A stretch of 64,000 nucleotides of DNA. It comes from Nannochloris sp. 'desiccata' (Eukaryota > Chlorophyta > Trebouxiophyceae > Chlorellales > Chlorellaceae). Numbering within the stretch: position 1 is the stretch's first letter; each line of letters begins with the position of its first letter. Below are positions 42,807 through 54,528 of the stretch, piece by piece. The stretch spans positions 1,922,001 to 1,986,000 of the forward strand of contig JAGTXX020000011.1 in the NCBI GenBank assembly GCA_019044685.2, written 5' to 3'. A model generated the notes under the pieces. That model was given only the letters and a program-made list of their open reading frames with translations. It was not told where the DNA came from and searched no databases. A program made the position numbers and the translations under genes.

Positions 42807-44173
42807 TTAAATGGGAGCAGGAGGCGCAGAGTCATCTTTAGGTGAAGCAGGATCAGCTGCACCTATTGGGATTGATTCTTCTATTGGTGGCGGGGGTTCC
42901 TGGCTACTAGGAGGTTCTATTGGTTTAGTTTTCTATTCTTGCTGTTCCCGAGGGGGTGGCGTGTTCATTAGGCTGCTGGTCATCAGCAACAGCTTGCTCG
43001 ATTGTAGTTTCCATAGGCTGTCTTACCGCTAATTCTTCTCTTACTTGCTGCTGCTGCTGCTGTATATTTTGTTGCTGGGTTTCCGCCGCTGATGCAGCTG
43101 CTGCCTCCATCACCGGCTTCATCACTGAAGCAGCCACCGCCGCAGCGACAGCTGCCGCCACAGGCTCCTTCTCTCCTCCACCTACCACTATACCCGCCAT
43201 TGCAGAAGGTGAAGGCAAGGTCGTCGCAAGAGCAGCTTGTACAAACGCTTCAGCCTGTATCACCTCTGCTGGTTCCATAGGGGTAGGTATTCTTTCAATT
43301 ACTAAAGGAGACCCCACTGCCATTCCTCCCGAACCATGAGGTTTATGGCCGTGGCCGTCAATTGCAACGAGCTCTCCTGTGCTGTGCTGACCCGTCTCAG
43401 CACCTATAAATATTGCATATTCTTCTGAATCCATCATTCCATTTCCCATGGGCTGTGGTCTATCCTCCATTGAGGGTTGTGGCCCTGCAGGAGGCTCTCC
43501 ATCATATGGAGAAGGGCGGTTTTCATTCACCTCTCCTAGAGAAGAAAGCTGAGGCACAGGAGGTAACGTCTCGGGTGGGGTTATTCCTACTGTTGATGTG
43601 ACTGATAAAAGTCTTTCTACTGCTACTACAAATTTGTCTATTCTGCTGTATTGTTTTCGTGGTTCAAGTATGACTTCACAAAGACGTTGAATTGTAAATG
43701 GCGCCTCGTGGGAATAATCATCTAGCATCGAGTGTAGATAAGTGCGGGATTGTTCTAGCGCACCACCATCTGGCATGGGTCGTGGTGGACCAGCTTCGCC
43801 TTCCCCTAGATCAATGGAGGTGAATGAATCCAGCGCAGCATCTAAAAGGCGGTGAAGAATTGGCAATAGCAATTGCCAATGGTACCGACGTAGCCCTGTA
43901 AGAGCTACCTCTGCGATGACACCACGAATCCCTGGAGTGATTTGGCTAGATAATGGTTCGCTGCTGTAGAAAACAATAGATGGGATGGGTGTTAGTTATC
44001 AACAGGGGCAGCTGAAAGTAAGAAAAGTAATTGATCAATGGTGCAAATAAAACTTACGAAGCGAAACGTTCAAGCTCTGCAGTATCCGCAATAAACGCAG
44101 AATCATTTGATGTACTAGGATCGAGTGTTGAACCCTCATTGCCAATGTCTAGCCCTCCTTGAGCAGTCATCAT
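42807..44173 (-). CDS. PPP4R2: Protein phosphatase 4 regulatory subunit 2
   Basis: Exon 1 (44173-44058; MMTAQGGLDIG) joins in phase 2 to exon 2 starting 43963. The conserved core is near residues 40-130: TPGIRGVIAEVALTGLRRYHW, then EAPFTIQRLCEVILEPRKQY and IDKFVVAVERLLSVTSTVG, the PPP4R2 signature. It targets the PP4 catalytic subunit, for example in DNA-damage responses. The tail is acidic, Pro/Ala/Gln-rich and disordered. The C terminus has two readings: exon 2 read to TAA at 42925 (384 residues), or splicing of a 94 bp intron (43026-42933; GCG|GTAAGA to AATAG) to a last exon 42932-42807 ending PASPKDDSAPPAPI (392 residues). The second is given as the span because the donor is strong and the downstream frame looks protein-like. 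Divergent from ORC6. Confidence 0.85.
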
Positions 44174-44385
44174 AAATATAAATCAAAAACAATAGCGACT
44201 TTAAGGGTACATCTTCAGAACTATATTCGACGGTCCAGATCCAGATATTGTTATTTTCACAATATTTATATCGTAAGTAAAACATCTCCTCTGGGATACT
44301 TGGCATTCATAGCTGGCCACTGGCGTGGTGTGACTTTTTTCTTTTTCAAAAAATTCAAAAAATATTTTGACATTTCAGTCTCATC

Positions 44386-44402
44386 CGGCTGTTTAACAGC
44401 CG
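44386..44402. promoter_or_regulatory. Perfect inverted repeat upstream of ORC6
   Basis: CGGCTGTTTAACAGCCG has 8-base arms around a single T. It lies about 42 bp upstream of the ORC6 start codon in the shared promoter with PPP4R2. It could be a dimeric factor site or a 5' UTR hairpin. Confidence 0.4.
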
Positions 44403-44443
44403 CTGTTATATATTCTCGACGTAATAATTTAATAGCATACACT

Positions 44444-45578
44444 ATGGGAGATGTACGGGGCTTAGTGAAGAGGCTCGCTCTTGGCGCCAGATCGTCTCAA
44501 ATTGAGGCCAAAGCATTTGAATATGTGCGAGTAGCCACCGCCCGTTTAGGTACCAATGCTCTAGGAAATGTAGGTTGCATATTATAAACACGAATAAATG
44601 TACCAGATGTTGGTCTTCTTTGCTCAATCCTTTGACATTGTCTCGATCATTTTCAAATTGCAGTTTGAAGTCTGCAAGGCTGCAGTCTGTGTGGACCTTG
44701 CGTGTGTCACGTAAGTCCTAAAGTAATGCACATAGATGTTCTCTCTATACCATCATTATTCCGAAGCGTCATTTTCACCACGTTTTATCCAATTTTGCAG
44801 GCTTCAAGTTCCGGTCGACTCTAATGCAGTCATGTTTAGTAGCGGTGTTTCAAGCGTAGTATATAAAAACGCCCGTGCCATGCTCCAAAAAGCCTTAGGA
44901 TTGCGTTCTAGTGCCTCCCCTAGAGATTTATGCGTCCAATTTGGATGTGCAAAGATAGAATTTCCCCTCCGGGTTACTCTTGCCGCCTTCAAGGACAAAT
45001 ATTTACAACGATTACCCCCTGGCGACCGCGCTGCTGCCAGCCTTACCAACCCCATTTTCTTAGCTGCAGTATTTTCTCTAGTTGCCCGTAAACACAAGGT
45101 TAAAATAGAGAGGGAACGGTTACTTACAACACTAGGCTTGACCTCGGGCGAACTCCATAGAAGCGTGGCCCTAGTAGCGGATATAGTACCGGACTTGGTA
45201 GGCATTGAGGGAAAGAAACATGGTAAGGCAGAGAAGAGTTTAAAAAACCCTAAGTCTGCTGGAGATAGCAATACTGAAATAAATAGAGGGAAGAACGAGG
45301 GTGAAGAGGAAGAAGTGGAGGAGGAGGACAGCGGTCCTCATGAAGTTGAAGACAAAGATAGAGAGCAATCTAAAAAGCGAAAGAAATCTAGTCCCGCTGG
45401 TAAAAGACAGCCTAAAAAGGCAGCGTTAACTGAGAAGAAATTAAGGCAAGCAGTCCTTGCATACGCTGCAGACGAGGGACCGCGGACAAAGAATGCTGCC
45501 CAGAATACAAGAGCACAAACTAGAACCACCCGTGCCACTGCAGCTGCATCCGGTGGTGGTACTGCCCCTGCCTTCTAG
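44444..45578 (+). CDS. ORC6: Origin recognition complex subunit 6
   Basis: Three exons (44444-44569, 44664-44710, 44801-45578) join in phases 0 and 2 to give 316 residues. Exon 2 is only 47 bp (FEVCKAAVCVDLACVT). The order follows plant and animal ORC6: N-terminal cyclin-box-like fold with EVCKAAVCVDLA, then VMFSSGVSSVVYKNARAMLQ and DLCVQFGCAKIEFPLR, then a second fold with YLQRLPPGDRAAASL, TNPIFLAAVFSLVARKHKVK and RERLLTTLGLTSGELHRSV. The C-terminal third is a Lys/Glu-rich, Ala-rich disordered tail. ORC6 is part of the replication-origin binding complex and helps load MCM2-7. A start at the internal Met in intron 2 would lose the conserved N terminus. Confidence 0.9.
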
Positions 45579-45802
45579 TACATATTCAACAATTTCACAT
45601 TGACCACAAAACAAAATCTTACAATTTACTTGACAGAAAAATACAAAATAAACAGTCTGACGATAGGACTCGGCAATAACACTGAGAACCACGCTTCTCT
45701 GTCTTGCCTCTTCTCGTATTATATTCCCATGTAACAAAAAGAAAAATACTCAAAAACACCACAAAAACACACAGAATAATGGACCAATTCATCAATTCAG
45801 TG

Positions 45803-47735
45803 TTACTCCAATTTCTCGCTACTATTAGCAGCGGCAGCGGCAAGGTAGGCAGCCCCCGCCACGGACCCACCATCAACTAATTTCAATTGCACAGCCTCAG
45901 CACGAGCAGAGCCCAGTAGTTCTACTAATGCATCTTTTAGTTTGACTTGATATGCAGGGTATTTGGAAAAGACAGAGCCATCTACAGCGATTACAAACGG
46001 CGCTGGTGCCTCACTATTGTCTGTGGTGGTGGTGGTATTGGCGTCGGCAGCGGCAGAGGTAGAGCTCTCGCTGCATCTCTCAACGATGGCAGCAATGGCA
46101 GCAGCACACAATCGCGCACTTCTCTTAGAAACCAATCCACAAATCTCTTTCACCACCTCACATTCTCTTTTTGAAGGCTTCTTTTTTAATCCAAATGCAT
46201 TTTGCAACGTCGTTGCAGTGGTTTCTAAATTTTTAGACGTGTCTTGATCCACCGCTGCAAGCGAGGCAGACCCAAAGGACCCCTCTGTAGCTAATAAAGA
46301 GCCTATTCCGTGTGAAGATGTACCAAATCCACCAAATAATCCTGTAATTTCAGCCAATTTCAACACAATTCTGCGTGCAACTTCACCCATGTACAAGCCC
46401 GCGATTAATTTTTCAAAAAGCCCATGGCCTGGATTTGCACTGGAAAAGTCAACCCAAAGATCCTCTTCACAGCGCGGTAACGCATTTCCTGCATTATCCA
46501 AATCCCCCCATTCAGTGTTGATAACCATCAACGGGCCATATGCACGAGAAGCACCAGCACCCTTGGCAGCACGGGGCAATTTTGCAATCCGTTCGGTTTT
46601 CTCTAAATATGCACAATTCGTGCCAGTTCCAAGAATGATGCCCACCTGTGTACTTGGTTCTGCATATTTTAACGCGATTAACGTTGCTACAGTATCATTC
46701 ATCAACGCAGGGATCTGTGCATCAATTCCACGAGCGGCAAAAGCTGATTTTAATACACTGACAACGTCTTCTCCAATAAGGCCGGTGCCTCGAAAACTTT
46801 TTGTCCAAAGAAGAAGTTTTCCGTCTCCAAGAGAGGTCTGTTCACATGCAAAACTGAAACAAAACCCTATTATAGGTTTAAACTCGGTAGATTGACCATT
46901 TTGACAAGAAGAAGAATTAGTTATATTATTATTTTCAGTACTAGTAGCAGTACTACTACTATCTTTGTTGTTGCTTTCTTGGTGGTGGTGGCTAGTTTCT
47001 TCGTTGTTGCTTTCTTGGTGGCCGTGTCGGTGGCGGTTGATTACTTCCTCCGTCCTTTCTGCCACCCATTTCAGCAGTCTCCTGTTATCGCTATCATAGC
47101 ACTCTTCAGGAATAGGCCATTCTGATACATCTTGTGCCTCGATAGTACCTTTTTCAGCGCCTAAACGGACCCATAAGACACGAAGATTGGTGCCACCGAG
47201 ATCTAAACCATAAAATTCACCTTGCTCGTTTCTATCGACCAGTTTCAGGTATTTGGTTTTTGGGGAGAACAGAAAGAGAGGAGTCAAGTCAGTATAATAG
47301 TCCTAGGATCAATTTTATAGTATACATAGTAGTAGAATATACAAGGGAAGGAATAAATTAAAATATATAGCGTACCCGGTAGGTAGAATGTCAACATAAG
47401 AGGGCAACATCATCAACCCGCCCTTTTTACCGTGGAGGCCAAGATCCATTTCCGTAAGCATAGTCGCTTTGAGATCTTCTAATTTGTCTTTTGGGACGTT
47501 GAAGAGGCTCCGGTACTGCGTTTGTAAGGTTGTTTGAGGAGTGATAGAGAAAGATAAGTATTACTCATCTATCAATAGAGCTGAAATAGAGATCAGACGA
47601 GAACACAAGCGGTCGGGTGGGTCTTACCTCATCCAGAATTTCATCTTGGTTTTTTCTGTCTGAAGTAGATCTAGTAATTAGTTTAAAAGCTGCGCCGGAG
47701 GCCAAAAGCCCGGCTGCAGCTGCCCAGGGGAGCAT
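45803..47735 (-). CDS. HXK: Hexokinase, membrane-anchored type
   Basis: Exons 47735-47628, 47515-47376 and 47231-45803 join in phases 0 and 2, giving 558 residues. The exon 2/3 join yields ILPTGNEQGEFYGLDLGGTN, matching the family exactly. Residues 1-18 (MLPWAAAAGLLASGAAFK) are a hydrophobic anchor like that of plant type-B mitochondrial-surface hexokinases. Phosphate-1 motif is GLDLGGTNLRV, followed by FSFACEQTSLGDGKLL, ALMNDTVATLIA (catalytic Asp) and IILGTGTNCAYLE. A roughly 50-residue Asn/Ser/His-rich insert lies at about 130-175 and another Thr-rich one near the C terminus. Phosphorylates glucose at the start of glycolysis. Convergent with ORC6. Confidence 0.92.
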
Positions 47736-48237
47736 CTTAAAAAACTGATCACAATTTAGGTAAATCGATCTCTAATTGTTCTAATTGGTAGCTGCGCAGC
47801 AGCGATACTCGGAAACTGCTTGAAATAAAATGAGGTTAGAGAATCAACTGAATAACTGAAAGTTAAGTAGGTCCCAAAGCGCTTCAAACAGCAAGAGAGC
47901 TCAACCTAAAGACCCATAAGTGCTCTCTTTGACATCTGGAAGACAGCGGGACATCCCCAATCCCCTGCGCATCGAATAGTATCTTTGCGCTTGGGAGTCA
48001 TGTCGTAGCTTATGAGGTCTAACCGAGGCACGACTATTGCTGTTTGAAAACTTTCATTCCAAACCCCAGAGTTCTCGCAAGAGTTCTCTAATTTCTGGCT
48101 GGTTTAATCTCTAAACCACAACCCCCACGTTTTGTCCTGCATACTATGATGCCGCCATTTTACAAGGCAGATATGAAGTAGTTTTTCTGACAGCGGAAAA
48201 GTTATTTTCTCCTAAAACTGGTAATGAAACGATGAAA
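47736..48237. other. Intergenic region between hexokinase and MutS2
   Basis: About 500 bp between two minus-strand genes. It should contain the hexokinase promoter (left part) and the MutS2 3' UTR (right part). No further gene or repeat is seen. Confidence 0.45.
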
Positions 48238-51200
48238 TTAAATCAAATAAGCTACAGTACAGCCACCATTTGAAGCCTCTGCTTCTTCCATCTTCATTAC
48301 CGAAGGATGTCTTTTAAGCGCCTCCAAAACTGCACTCCTCACTCTGCCTGTCCCCACTCCATGCACAGCAAACACCACAGACCCAGGACGAGCATCATTC
48401 AATGCCACTTCTACAGCTGAAACAGCTTCATCAGTATTCATTCCACGACAATCTACAGTATTTCTCGAAGTTTGAATGGCGACACCTAAAGGGGCCCCCC
48501 TGCTGCCGCTATTGCTCAAAGACGATGAGCTGTCAGGTTTAAACACACCGCCAGCTTTCAGCTTGTTTGCAGTAGAAAACCGGCCTCCAGGAGACTTTTT
48601 CATAGGTGGAGGAGGGGTAGAAGATGGAACTACATCAGCTTGACGGAGCTGCATTGTCAAGGCTCCTATCTTAATTGAAAATTTAACACCGCTCCCAGAG
48701 CCACCAGAAATATTTAAAATTTGACCTATAGCCCCTCCCATTTTCAGAACTTTAACGTAATCACCTGCCTTGGGAACCCAATCCACCATAGAAACAGCGC
48801 CTGATGTACCCGTTACCACACCAGCTTCTTGTAAAAATTGATCAGTATTGCTCTCGTCATCGCTGCTGCTGCTGTTGCCCTCTATATTACTGCCGTCCCC
48901 CCATTTCAAGCCAGCAAGGGTCATTGCAGCTTCATTACTACTGGCTAAAGACTTTTCAATACGTTTCAGCTCCTTTTCGGCTGCTTCTGGATTTATTTTT
49001 CCATTTCGAGCGTCAGATACAACTTTTCGAATTTTCAAATACACATCGTCATCTGCATTGTCACCGCCTTGCTTTTCATAAGTACCAGGAGAAATACCAC
49101 TAGAACTGCTACTACTGGTGGTACTTTTATTCTTTTTGCTACTACTAGTACCAGTACTACTACTAAAAGTAGCAGTATGCTCTTCTTGCTGCCTTTTCAG
49201 CGCTTCTTCAGCTTCTTTCAACTCCTTTTCAGCAGTTTTCCTCCTCTTTGTGGCTTCTGTTGCCGCATTTTTCAGTGCCACAGCCTGCATCTCCAATGAC
49301 TCTCTCAGGGCCACTGCCCTCGCTGCAGCTGAAGTAGCTCCAGAAGAGAGCTGTACAGCAACTTCACGAGCATCTTGCACCACACGAGGATCAAAACCAA
49401 GCCCTGATGCTACAGCAAGCGCGTTTGAATCACCAGATTGTCCCCACACGAGTTTATACGTCGGCTTCAAAATTTCAATGTTAAACTCTACAGAGGCATT
49501 AACAAACAAAGGATTCGTAGTCGCGACCTCTTTCAATTCTGCATGATGTGTTGTGGCATATGTTAGTGCAGCTTTGCCTTCAGATAAGTAAAGTAATAGA
49601 GCTGCAGCAAGGGCAGCCCCCTCGCCAGGATCGGTCCCCGAGCCAACTTCATCTAATAGAACAAGAGAATTCGGGGTTGTTTCTGCTAATATACCACGTA
49701 AGCGACGTACATGCCCACTAAAGGTACTTAAACTTTGTTGTAAGCTTTGACCATCACCCAGATCAGCTAGAATTTTATCAAACCAAGCGATAGAAACAAC
49801 TTTTTGAAATTGCAACTGCTCTGACGACTCATTTCTTTCTTCCTTTCCTTTTTCTTCTTCTTCTAGGTAAAGTCTTGCTTCAGGAGAAATGGGTATAAAC
49901 ATACCAGCCTTTGCCATTAAGCTCACTAACCCCAGTGCCTTTAATGATGCTGTTTTACCTCCAGTATTGGGCCCAGTCACAGCGACGACTTTCTTCCCAA
50001 AAGGCACAATCAAATCAATAGGAACCAGAAATTTACCGTCTGTTGTTTCCAATGATTTTGAGTCTTTTTTCTCGACAGTCTCCAGAGCATCACTAATAGA
50101 ATTAGCACCACCACTACCCCGTCGTTTTCGTTGTGGAACTACCGCTGCTGCTGGTCCCTGCTTTCCACCGGAATCTGCCTCGATTTCATTCCACAGCTCT
50201 GGTACTAAATTTACCCCGGCAAGGGACCCTGATGCGCTTGGATCAGCAGGTCCAATAGACAAGGTGATTTCAGGTAATGGGGGCTTTGGAAGAGGCGGAA
50301 GGGTAGATTGCCTGAGGAGAGGGTGAACGACACCGGAGATATGAACCAGCCCTGTTGTTTTTAGTGGTGGTGGTGGCGGTGGTTGTGTTTCGGTAGCTGG
50401 GAAAATAGTGTTATCATCACTATTGTTACTATTAAGACTTTCTCCTTCTTGTTGTTGTTGGACTTGTTGTAAAATAGGCTCCACTGCACCCAACCATGCT
50501 GCGTGCTTTGCCCGCGCTGTCGCAATATCCAGCGCAGTCACCGATGCCAAAATACATTTAATTTTCTTCTCTTTACCAACTACCATTGCCGTTAATTCCC
50601 CTAAAATTCGATCTTCTTCTTCTTTTTCTACGGCACCGAGCTGTGCTTCTGCATTGTTTAGGGGTACCAGAGGGGCAGGCTCCATATAAATGGTACTTCC
50701 TGATGCTGACGTGGCAAGAGCGACACTTCCACGTGGCAAATCTGACTGCCGTCCCGCTCTTACTGGAATACATAACCGATCCCGTCGTACGACCACTTGT
50801 GCACGCTCAGCTGCGCCGGTCTCGTGTAGCTTTCGCGCCCACTCGTCGGCAGTGCGGCGGAGGGCGGTGATGTTTTCTTGCCGACTGGTTCTAGTGGAAA
50901 CGAGCAGTTCACTGGCTGAATCCAACACCCTGCCTTCGGAGATTTGAATACATGCATGGATATTTTCAATTAATGGGGCTACTTCAGGTAGAAAGTCTCG
51001 AATCCCTCTTGCGAGATGCTGCAACGCCATGGTTTTCTCACAACCAGAATCAACTTTCTGGCCTAGTTCCTTTGCTGCAGACAGTGTGGTGGCTATAGCA
51101 CCAAGCACGAGAGGGTGCAAAGCATGTTGAGAAGCAGCAGCATCTAAAGCTCGTCGTAAGAAATATATTTTATTAAAATTTAAGTCCAGTGCAGCCGCTT

Positions 51201-51711
51201 CTTTTGTTTGTTGTAATAAAAATTGGCTTTCTTCAAGCGTCTTGCCAAGGGGGAGCTTTCCACGTACTGCTTGCTGAGCGCCCATTGCTGTTTTGCAGAA
51301 GCTGGCTACTTGTTTGCAAACATCAATCCATCCCAGCAGTTCTAATGATTCTTGTTCGGCAGGGCCGCGACGATGAAGAGGCGCCTTGTTTTTAATGCTT
51401 TTAGTGTTTGAGCCAGTTTTACTAATTCTCTCCTTTTCAGTGGTAACTCCATTTTGAAGTTGATCTACTTCAGGTGAACTAGCAACCTGGCCTGTCTCCA
51501 CTGCAATACTTGAAGAGGAACCTTGGGCTGCTGTTGCTGCTGCAGCAACGGCAACGGTAGATGGCGGCAACCTATAAAGGCTAGAACTGCATGGAAATCC
51601 AGGCCTTCTTTGACGACGCTGTGATACCAACCCATTTAATTGAATATATAGGCAAGAATACACGCCGTTGAAGGCTTGACGCCTCCCACTTAGAGAGAGG
51701 TGGAACGACAT
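48238..51711 (-). CDS. MUTS2: MutS2-type DNA-binding ATPase with Smr domain
   Basis: Single exon, 1157 residues from ATG 51711. Residues 1-80 are Arg/Ser/Ala-rich, consistent with a plastid transit peptide. MutS core and lever follow (LELLGWIDVCKQVASFCKT onward; RRDRLCIPVRAGRQSDLPRG). ATPase: Walker A VTGPNTGGKTASLKALGLV (about 577), Walker B LVLLDEVGSGTDPGEGAALA (about 690), then YATTHHAELKE. A coiled-coil region and Gly/Ser-rich linkers precede the C-terminal Smr endonuclease-like domain (about 1070-1157; RNTVDCRGMNTDEAVSAVE, VFAVHGVGTGRVRSAVLEAL). MutS2 suppresses recombination and in bacteria also acts on collided ribosomes; plant homologues are plastid proteins. Several poly-Ser, Thr and Asn tracts enlarge the protein over the usual about 780 residues. 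Confidence 0.92.
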   Translation of the reverse strand: MSFHLSLSGRRQAFNGVYSCLYIQLNGLVSQRRQRRPGFPCSSSLYRLPPSTVAVAAAATAAQGSSSSIAVETGQVASSPEVDQLQNGVTTEKERISKTGSNTKSIKNKAPLHRRGPAEQESLELLGWIDVCKQVASFCKTAMGAQQAVRGKLPLGKTLEESQFLLQQTKEAAALDLNFNKIYFLRRALDAAASQHALHPLVLGAIATTLSAAKELGQKVDSGCEKTMALQHLARGIRDFLPEVAPLIENIHACIQISEGRVLDSASELLVSTRTSRQENITALRRTADEWARKLHETGAAERAQVVVRRDRLCIPVRAGRQSDLPRGSVALATSASGSTIYMEPAPLVPLNNAEAQLGAVEKEEEDRILGELTAMVVGKEKKIKCILASVTALDIATARAKHAAWLGAVEPILQQVQQQQEGESLNSNNSDDNTIFPATETQPPPPPPLKTTGLVHISGVVHPLLRQSTLPPLPKPPLPEITLSIGPADPSASGSLAGVNLVPELWNEIEADSGGKQGPAAAVVPQRKRRGSGGANSISDALETVEKKDSKSLETTDGKFLVPIDLIVPFGKKVVAVTGPNTGGKTASLKALGLVSLMAKAGMFIPISPEARLYLEEEEKGKEERNESSEQLQFQKVVSIAWFDKILADLGDGQSLQQSLSTFSGHVRRLRGILAETTPNSLVLLDEVGSGTDPGEGAALAAALLLYLSEGKAALTYATTHHAELKEVATTNPLFVNASVEFNIEILKPTYKLVWGQSGDSNALAVASGLGFDPRVVQDAREVAVQLSSGATSAAARAVALRESLEMQAVALKNAATEATKRRKTAEKELKEAEEALKRQQEEHTATFSSSTGTSSSKKNKSTTSSSSSSGISPGTYEKQGGDNADDDVYLKIRKVVSDARNGKINPEAAEKELKRIEKSLASSNEAAMTLAGLKWGDGSNIEGNSSSSDDESNTDQFLQEAGVVTGTSGAVSMVDWVPKAGDYVKVLKMGGAIGQILNISGGSGSGVKFSIKIGALTMQLRQADVVPSSTPPPPMKKSPGGRFSTANKLKAGGVFKPDSSSSLSNSGSRGAPLGVAIQTSRNTVDCRGMNTDEAVSAVEVALNDARPGSVVFAVHGVGTGRVRSAVLEALKRHPSVMKMEEAEASNGGCTVAYLI

Positions 51712-52035
51712 GTGCTGTGTTCAAGTTCAATTTAATTAGTTAGGATAGCGTGATAAAGGAGCATTGATCCTAAAATATACTCTTTACCAGACTGTATTGC
51801 ACCAGATTATTTTATTCACAAGTGCACATTGTGAGTGAGGGAGCTGTATCTTGATGTGTGGTGACACAACCTTCCACAATTTCAAAGTGTAGTGTTTCTT
51901 TAAGAGTGGCAATTTCATTACAAAAGCTCTGCCGGAAGCTCACAGCTGCATAGTTAATTATCTCAATATGTTGAGCATTGAGATGAGCTCCCTTAATCGT
52001 CGATTTGTTTTAGATTAAATTGATCCATACCAAGC
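51712..52035. other. Divergent promoter region, MutS2 / XPD
   Basis: 324 bp between divergent start codons of two DNA-maintenance genes. No distinctive motif or RNA gene is visible. Confidence 0.5.
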
Positions 52036-54528
52036 ATGAAGTTTCAATTAGAAGGCCTTACGGTCTATTTCCCGTATGAACATATTTACCCAGAGCAGTA
52101 CCAATATATGATAGAGCTCAAGCATTCATTAGATGCAAAAGGTCATTGTCTATTAGAGGTGATCAAACTACCATGCCTTTAATCCACAAATCTTTAATAT
52201 TTTTCCCAGTCCCAAGCTCACCTATTTATTCCTCCAATTGCCTCGTCACAGATGCCTACAGGCACAGGGAAGACTATCACTCTACTATCTCTCATTACTT
52301 CCTACCAATTAGCCCACCCAGAGGTTGGCAAGCTCATCTACTGCACCCGCACCGTCCCAGAAATGGAAAAAGTTTTAGCAGAATTGAAAGAACTCATAGA
52401 ATACCGGACGAAATACTTCCCACAAGATCAATCCCCGAAGATACTCGCGTTAGGTCTCTCCTCACGCAAAAATCTGTGCATAAATCCTCAAGTTGTAGAA
52501 GAAGGAGCTAGAGAGAGCGTTGACGCCAAATGCATGAGACTTACCGCTCCTTGGGTTCGAGAACGTGCTCGTAGTGGTAGTAGTGATGACGTAGAGTTGT
52601 GTGATTGGTACGAAGGACTTGATGAAGCAGGTCCGGATGGCAGACTCGATGCTGGGGTATACACCTTGCATGATATGCGTGCTATGGGTAGAAAACATAA
52701 ATGGTGTCCGTACTTTCTTGCACGCCATATGATTGCATTTTCAAATGTCGTTGTCTTTAGTTATCAATACATGCTGGATCCAAAAGTATCTGCCATGGTT
52801 AGTAGAGAGATGGAAAAGGAAGCGGTTGTTGTGTTTGATGAGGCCCATAATATAGATAATGTATGCATAGAAGCACTTAGTGTGAATTTGCGGCAACAAA
52901 CGCTCGATGGTGCAGGGCGCAATTTGGCTTCTCTACGGAGGGAAATTGACAGAGTGAAAGAAACTGATGCTGAGAGGCTCCGTGATGAATATAAGAGATT
53001 AGTGGCAGGGTTAACTATGCAGGGTGCGTTGCCTGGAGTAGGTAGTGCACCTGCTGGAGTTCCTCCTAGTGCTGTTGCTACAAGAGCGGCAGGAGCGTCC
53101 ACCTCGGCAGCGGCGGCGGCACCTAAGACAGCACAATGGCTTTCCAACCCTGTCTTACCTGAAGACGTCCTCCGTGAAGCTGTACCGGGGAATATTCGTC
53201 GTGCAGAGCATTTTGTAGCATTTCTGCAACGCTTTTTAGGCTTTTTACGACGTCGATTAGGTGTCCGCACCGTCCTTCATGAGGACCCCACAACTTTCTT
53301 AACCGCTTTACAGGAAGACGTCGCAATCGACGCGAAAACTTTGAAATTTTGCTACGATCGTCTCATTTCTCTTATGAAAACTTTGGAAATCACCGCAACT
53401 GATGATTACGGCCCTGTCCACCGAGTTGCTGACTTTGCGACCCTCGTTGCGACATATACTCGCGGCTTTGCTGTGATTACAGAACCGTACGACGATAGAT
53501 TACCTAATGTCCCTGATCCCGTAATTCACTTATCATGCCTCGATGCATCACTCGCTATGCGACCGGTATTCAACAAATTCCAGACGGTTGTTATTACATC
53601 CGGGACACTAAGTCCCATAGACCTTTATCCCAAAATTTTGAACTTCCATCCCGTGGCGCTAGCTTCGTTAAACATGACCTTAACGAGGGATTGTCTCTGT
53701 CCAGTTGTGCTCACCCGCGGAGCAGATCAAACTGCAGTTTCTACGAAGTTTGATATGAGATCTGATCCGGGGGTGGTACGAAATTACGGACGGATGTTGG
53801 TTGACTTGGCGGCAGCGGTGCCCGATGGTATCGTTTGCTTTTTTGTTTCGTACCACTATATGGATTCGATTGTATCCAGATGGCATGAAATGGGGATATT
53901 ACAGGAACTTATGGCGCATAAGTTGGTGTTTATAGAGACCCAGGATGTGGTAGAAACGACACTGGCATTAGATAACTATAGACGAGCGTGTGACTGTGGT
54001 CGAGGGGCAGTGTTCTTATCTGTAGCTCGTGGAAAGGTTGCTGAAGGCATTGATTTTGATAGACACTATGGCCGGTGTGTAGTTATGTTTGGCGTGCCAT
54101 ACCAATACACATTATCACGTATTTTGCGCGCAAGACTAGAGTACCTCCGAGAAACTTTTCAAATTAAAGAAAGTGATTATTTAGCCTTTGATGCTGTACG
54201 ACAAGCAGCGCAGTGTATTGGTCGGGTTATTAGATCAAAGGCAGATTATGGGTTGATGGTGTTTGCGGATAAAAGGTATCAGAGAGGAGATAAAAGAGAT
54301 AAATTGCCCAGATGGATTACCTCTCATTTACAAGACACACATTTGAATCTGTCTACTGATATGTTGATATCGATTGCGAGAGATTTTATGAGATCCATGG
54401 CACAGCCATACGATAGGCAAGGTTTAGGGAAGAGTTTATTGACGTTAGAAGCGGTGCAGGCTCTGGAAGCGGCAAGAGCACCAGGGGCGGCGGGAGAGGG
54501 AGAGGGAGTGGTGCCGATGATCATGTAG
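52036..54528 (+). CDS. XPD: XPD/Rad3 (ERCC2) TFIIH helicase
   Basis: Exon 1 (52036-52158) encodes [20 protein letters not shown] and joins in phase 0 to exon 2 (52252-54528), giving 799 residues (human about 760). The intron lies exactly before Walker A (MPTGTGKT). Motif Ia is [12 protein letters not shown]. The iron-sulphur cluster cysteines are LCINP, KCMRL, ELCDW and KWCPYF. The DEAH box is [11 protein letters not shown] (about 235). An Ala/Ser-rich insert lies near 315-340. Motifs V and VI are [11 protein letters not shown] and [17 protein letters not shown]. It is the 5'-to-3' helicase of TFIIH for transcription initiation and nucleotide excision repair, functionally downstream of XPC in this same window. 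Confidence 0.94.
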
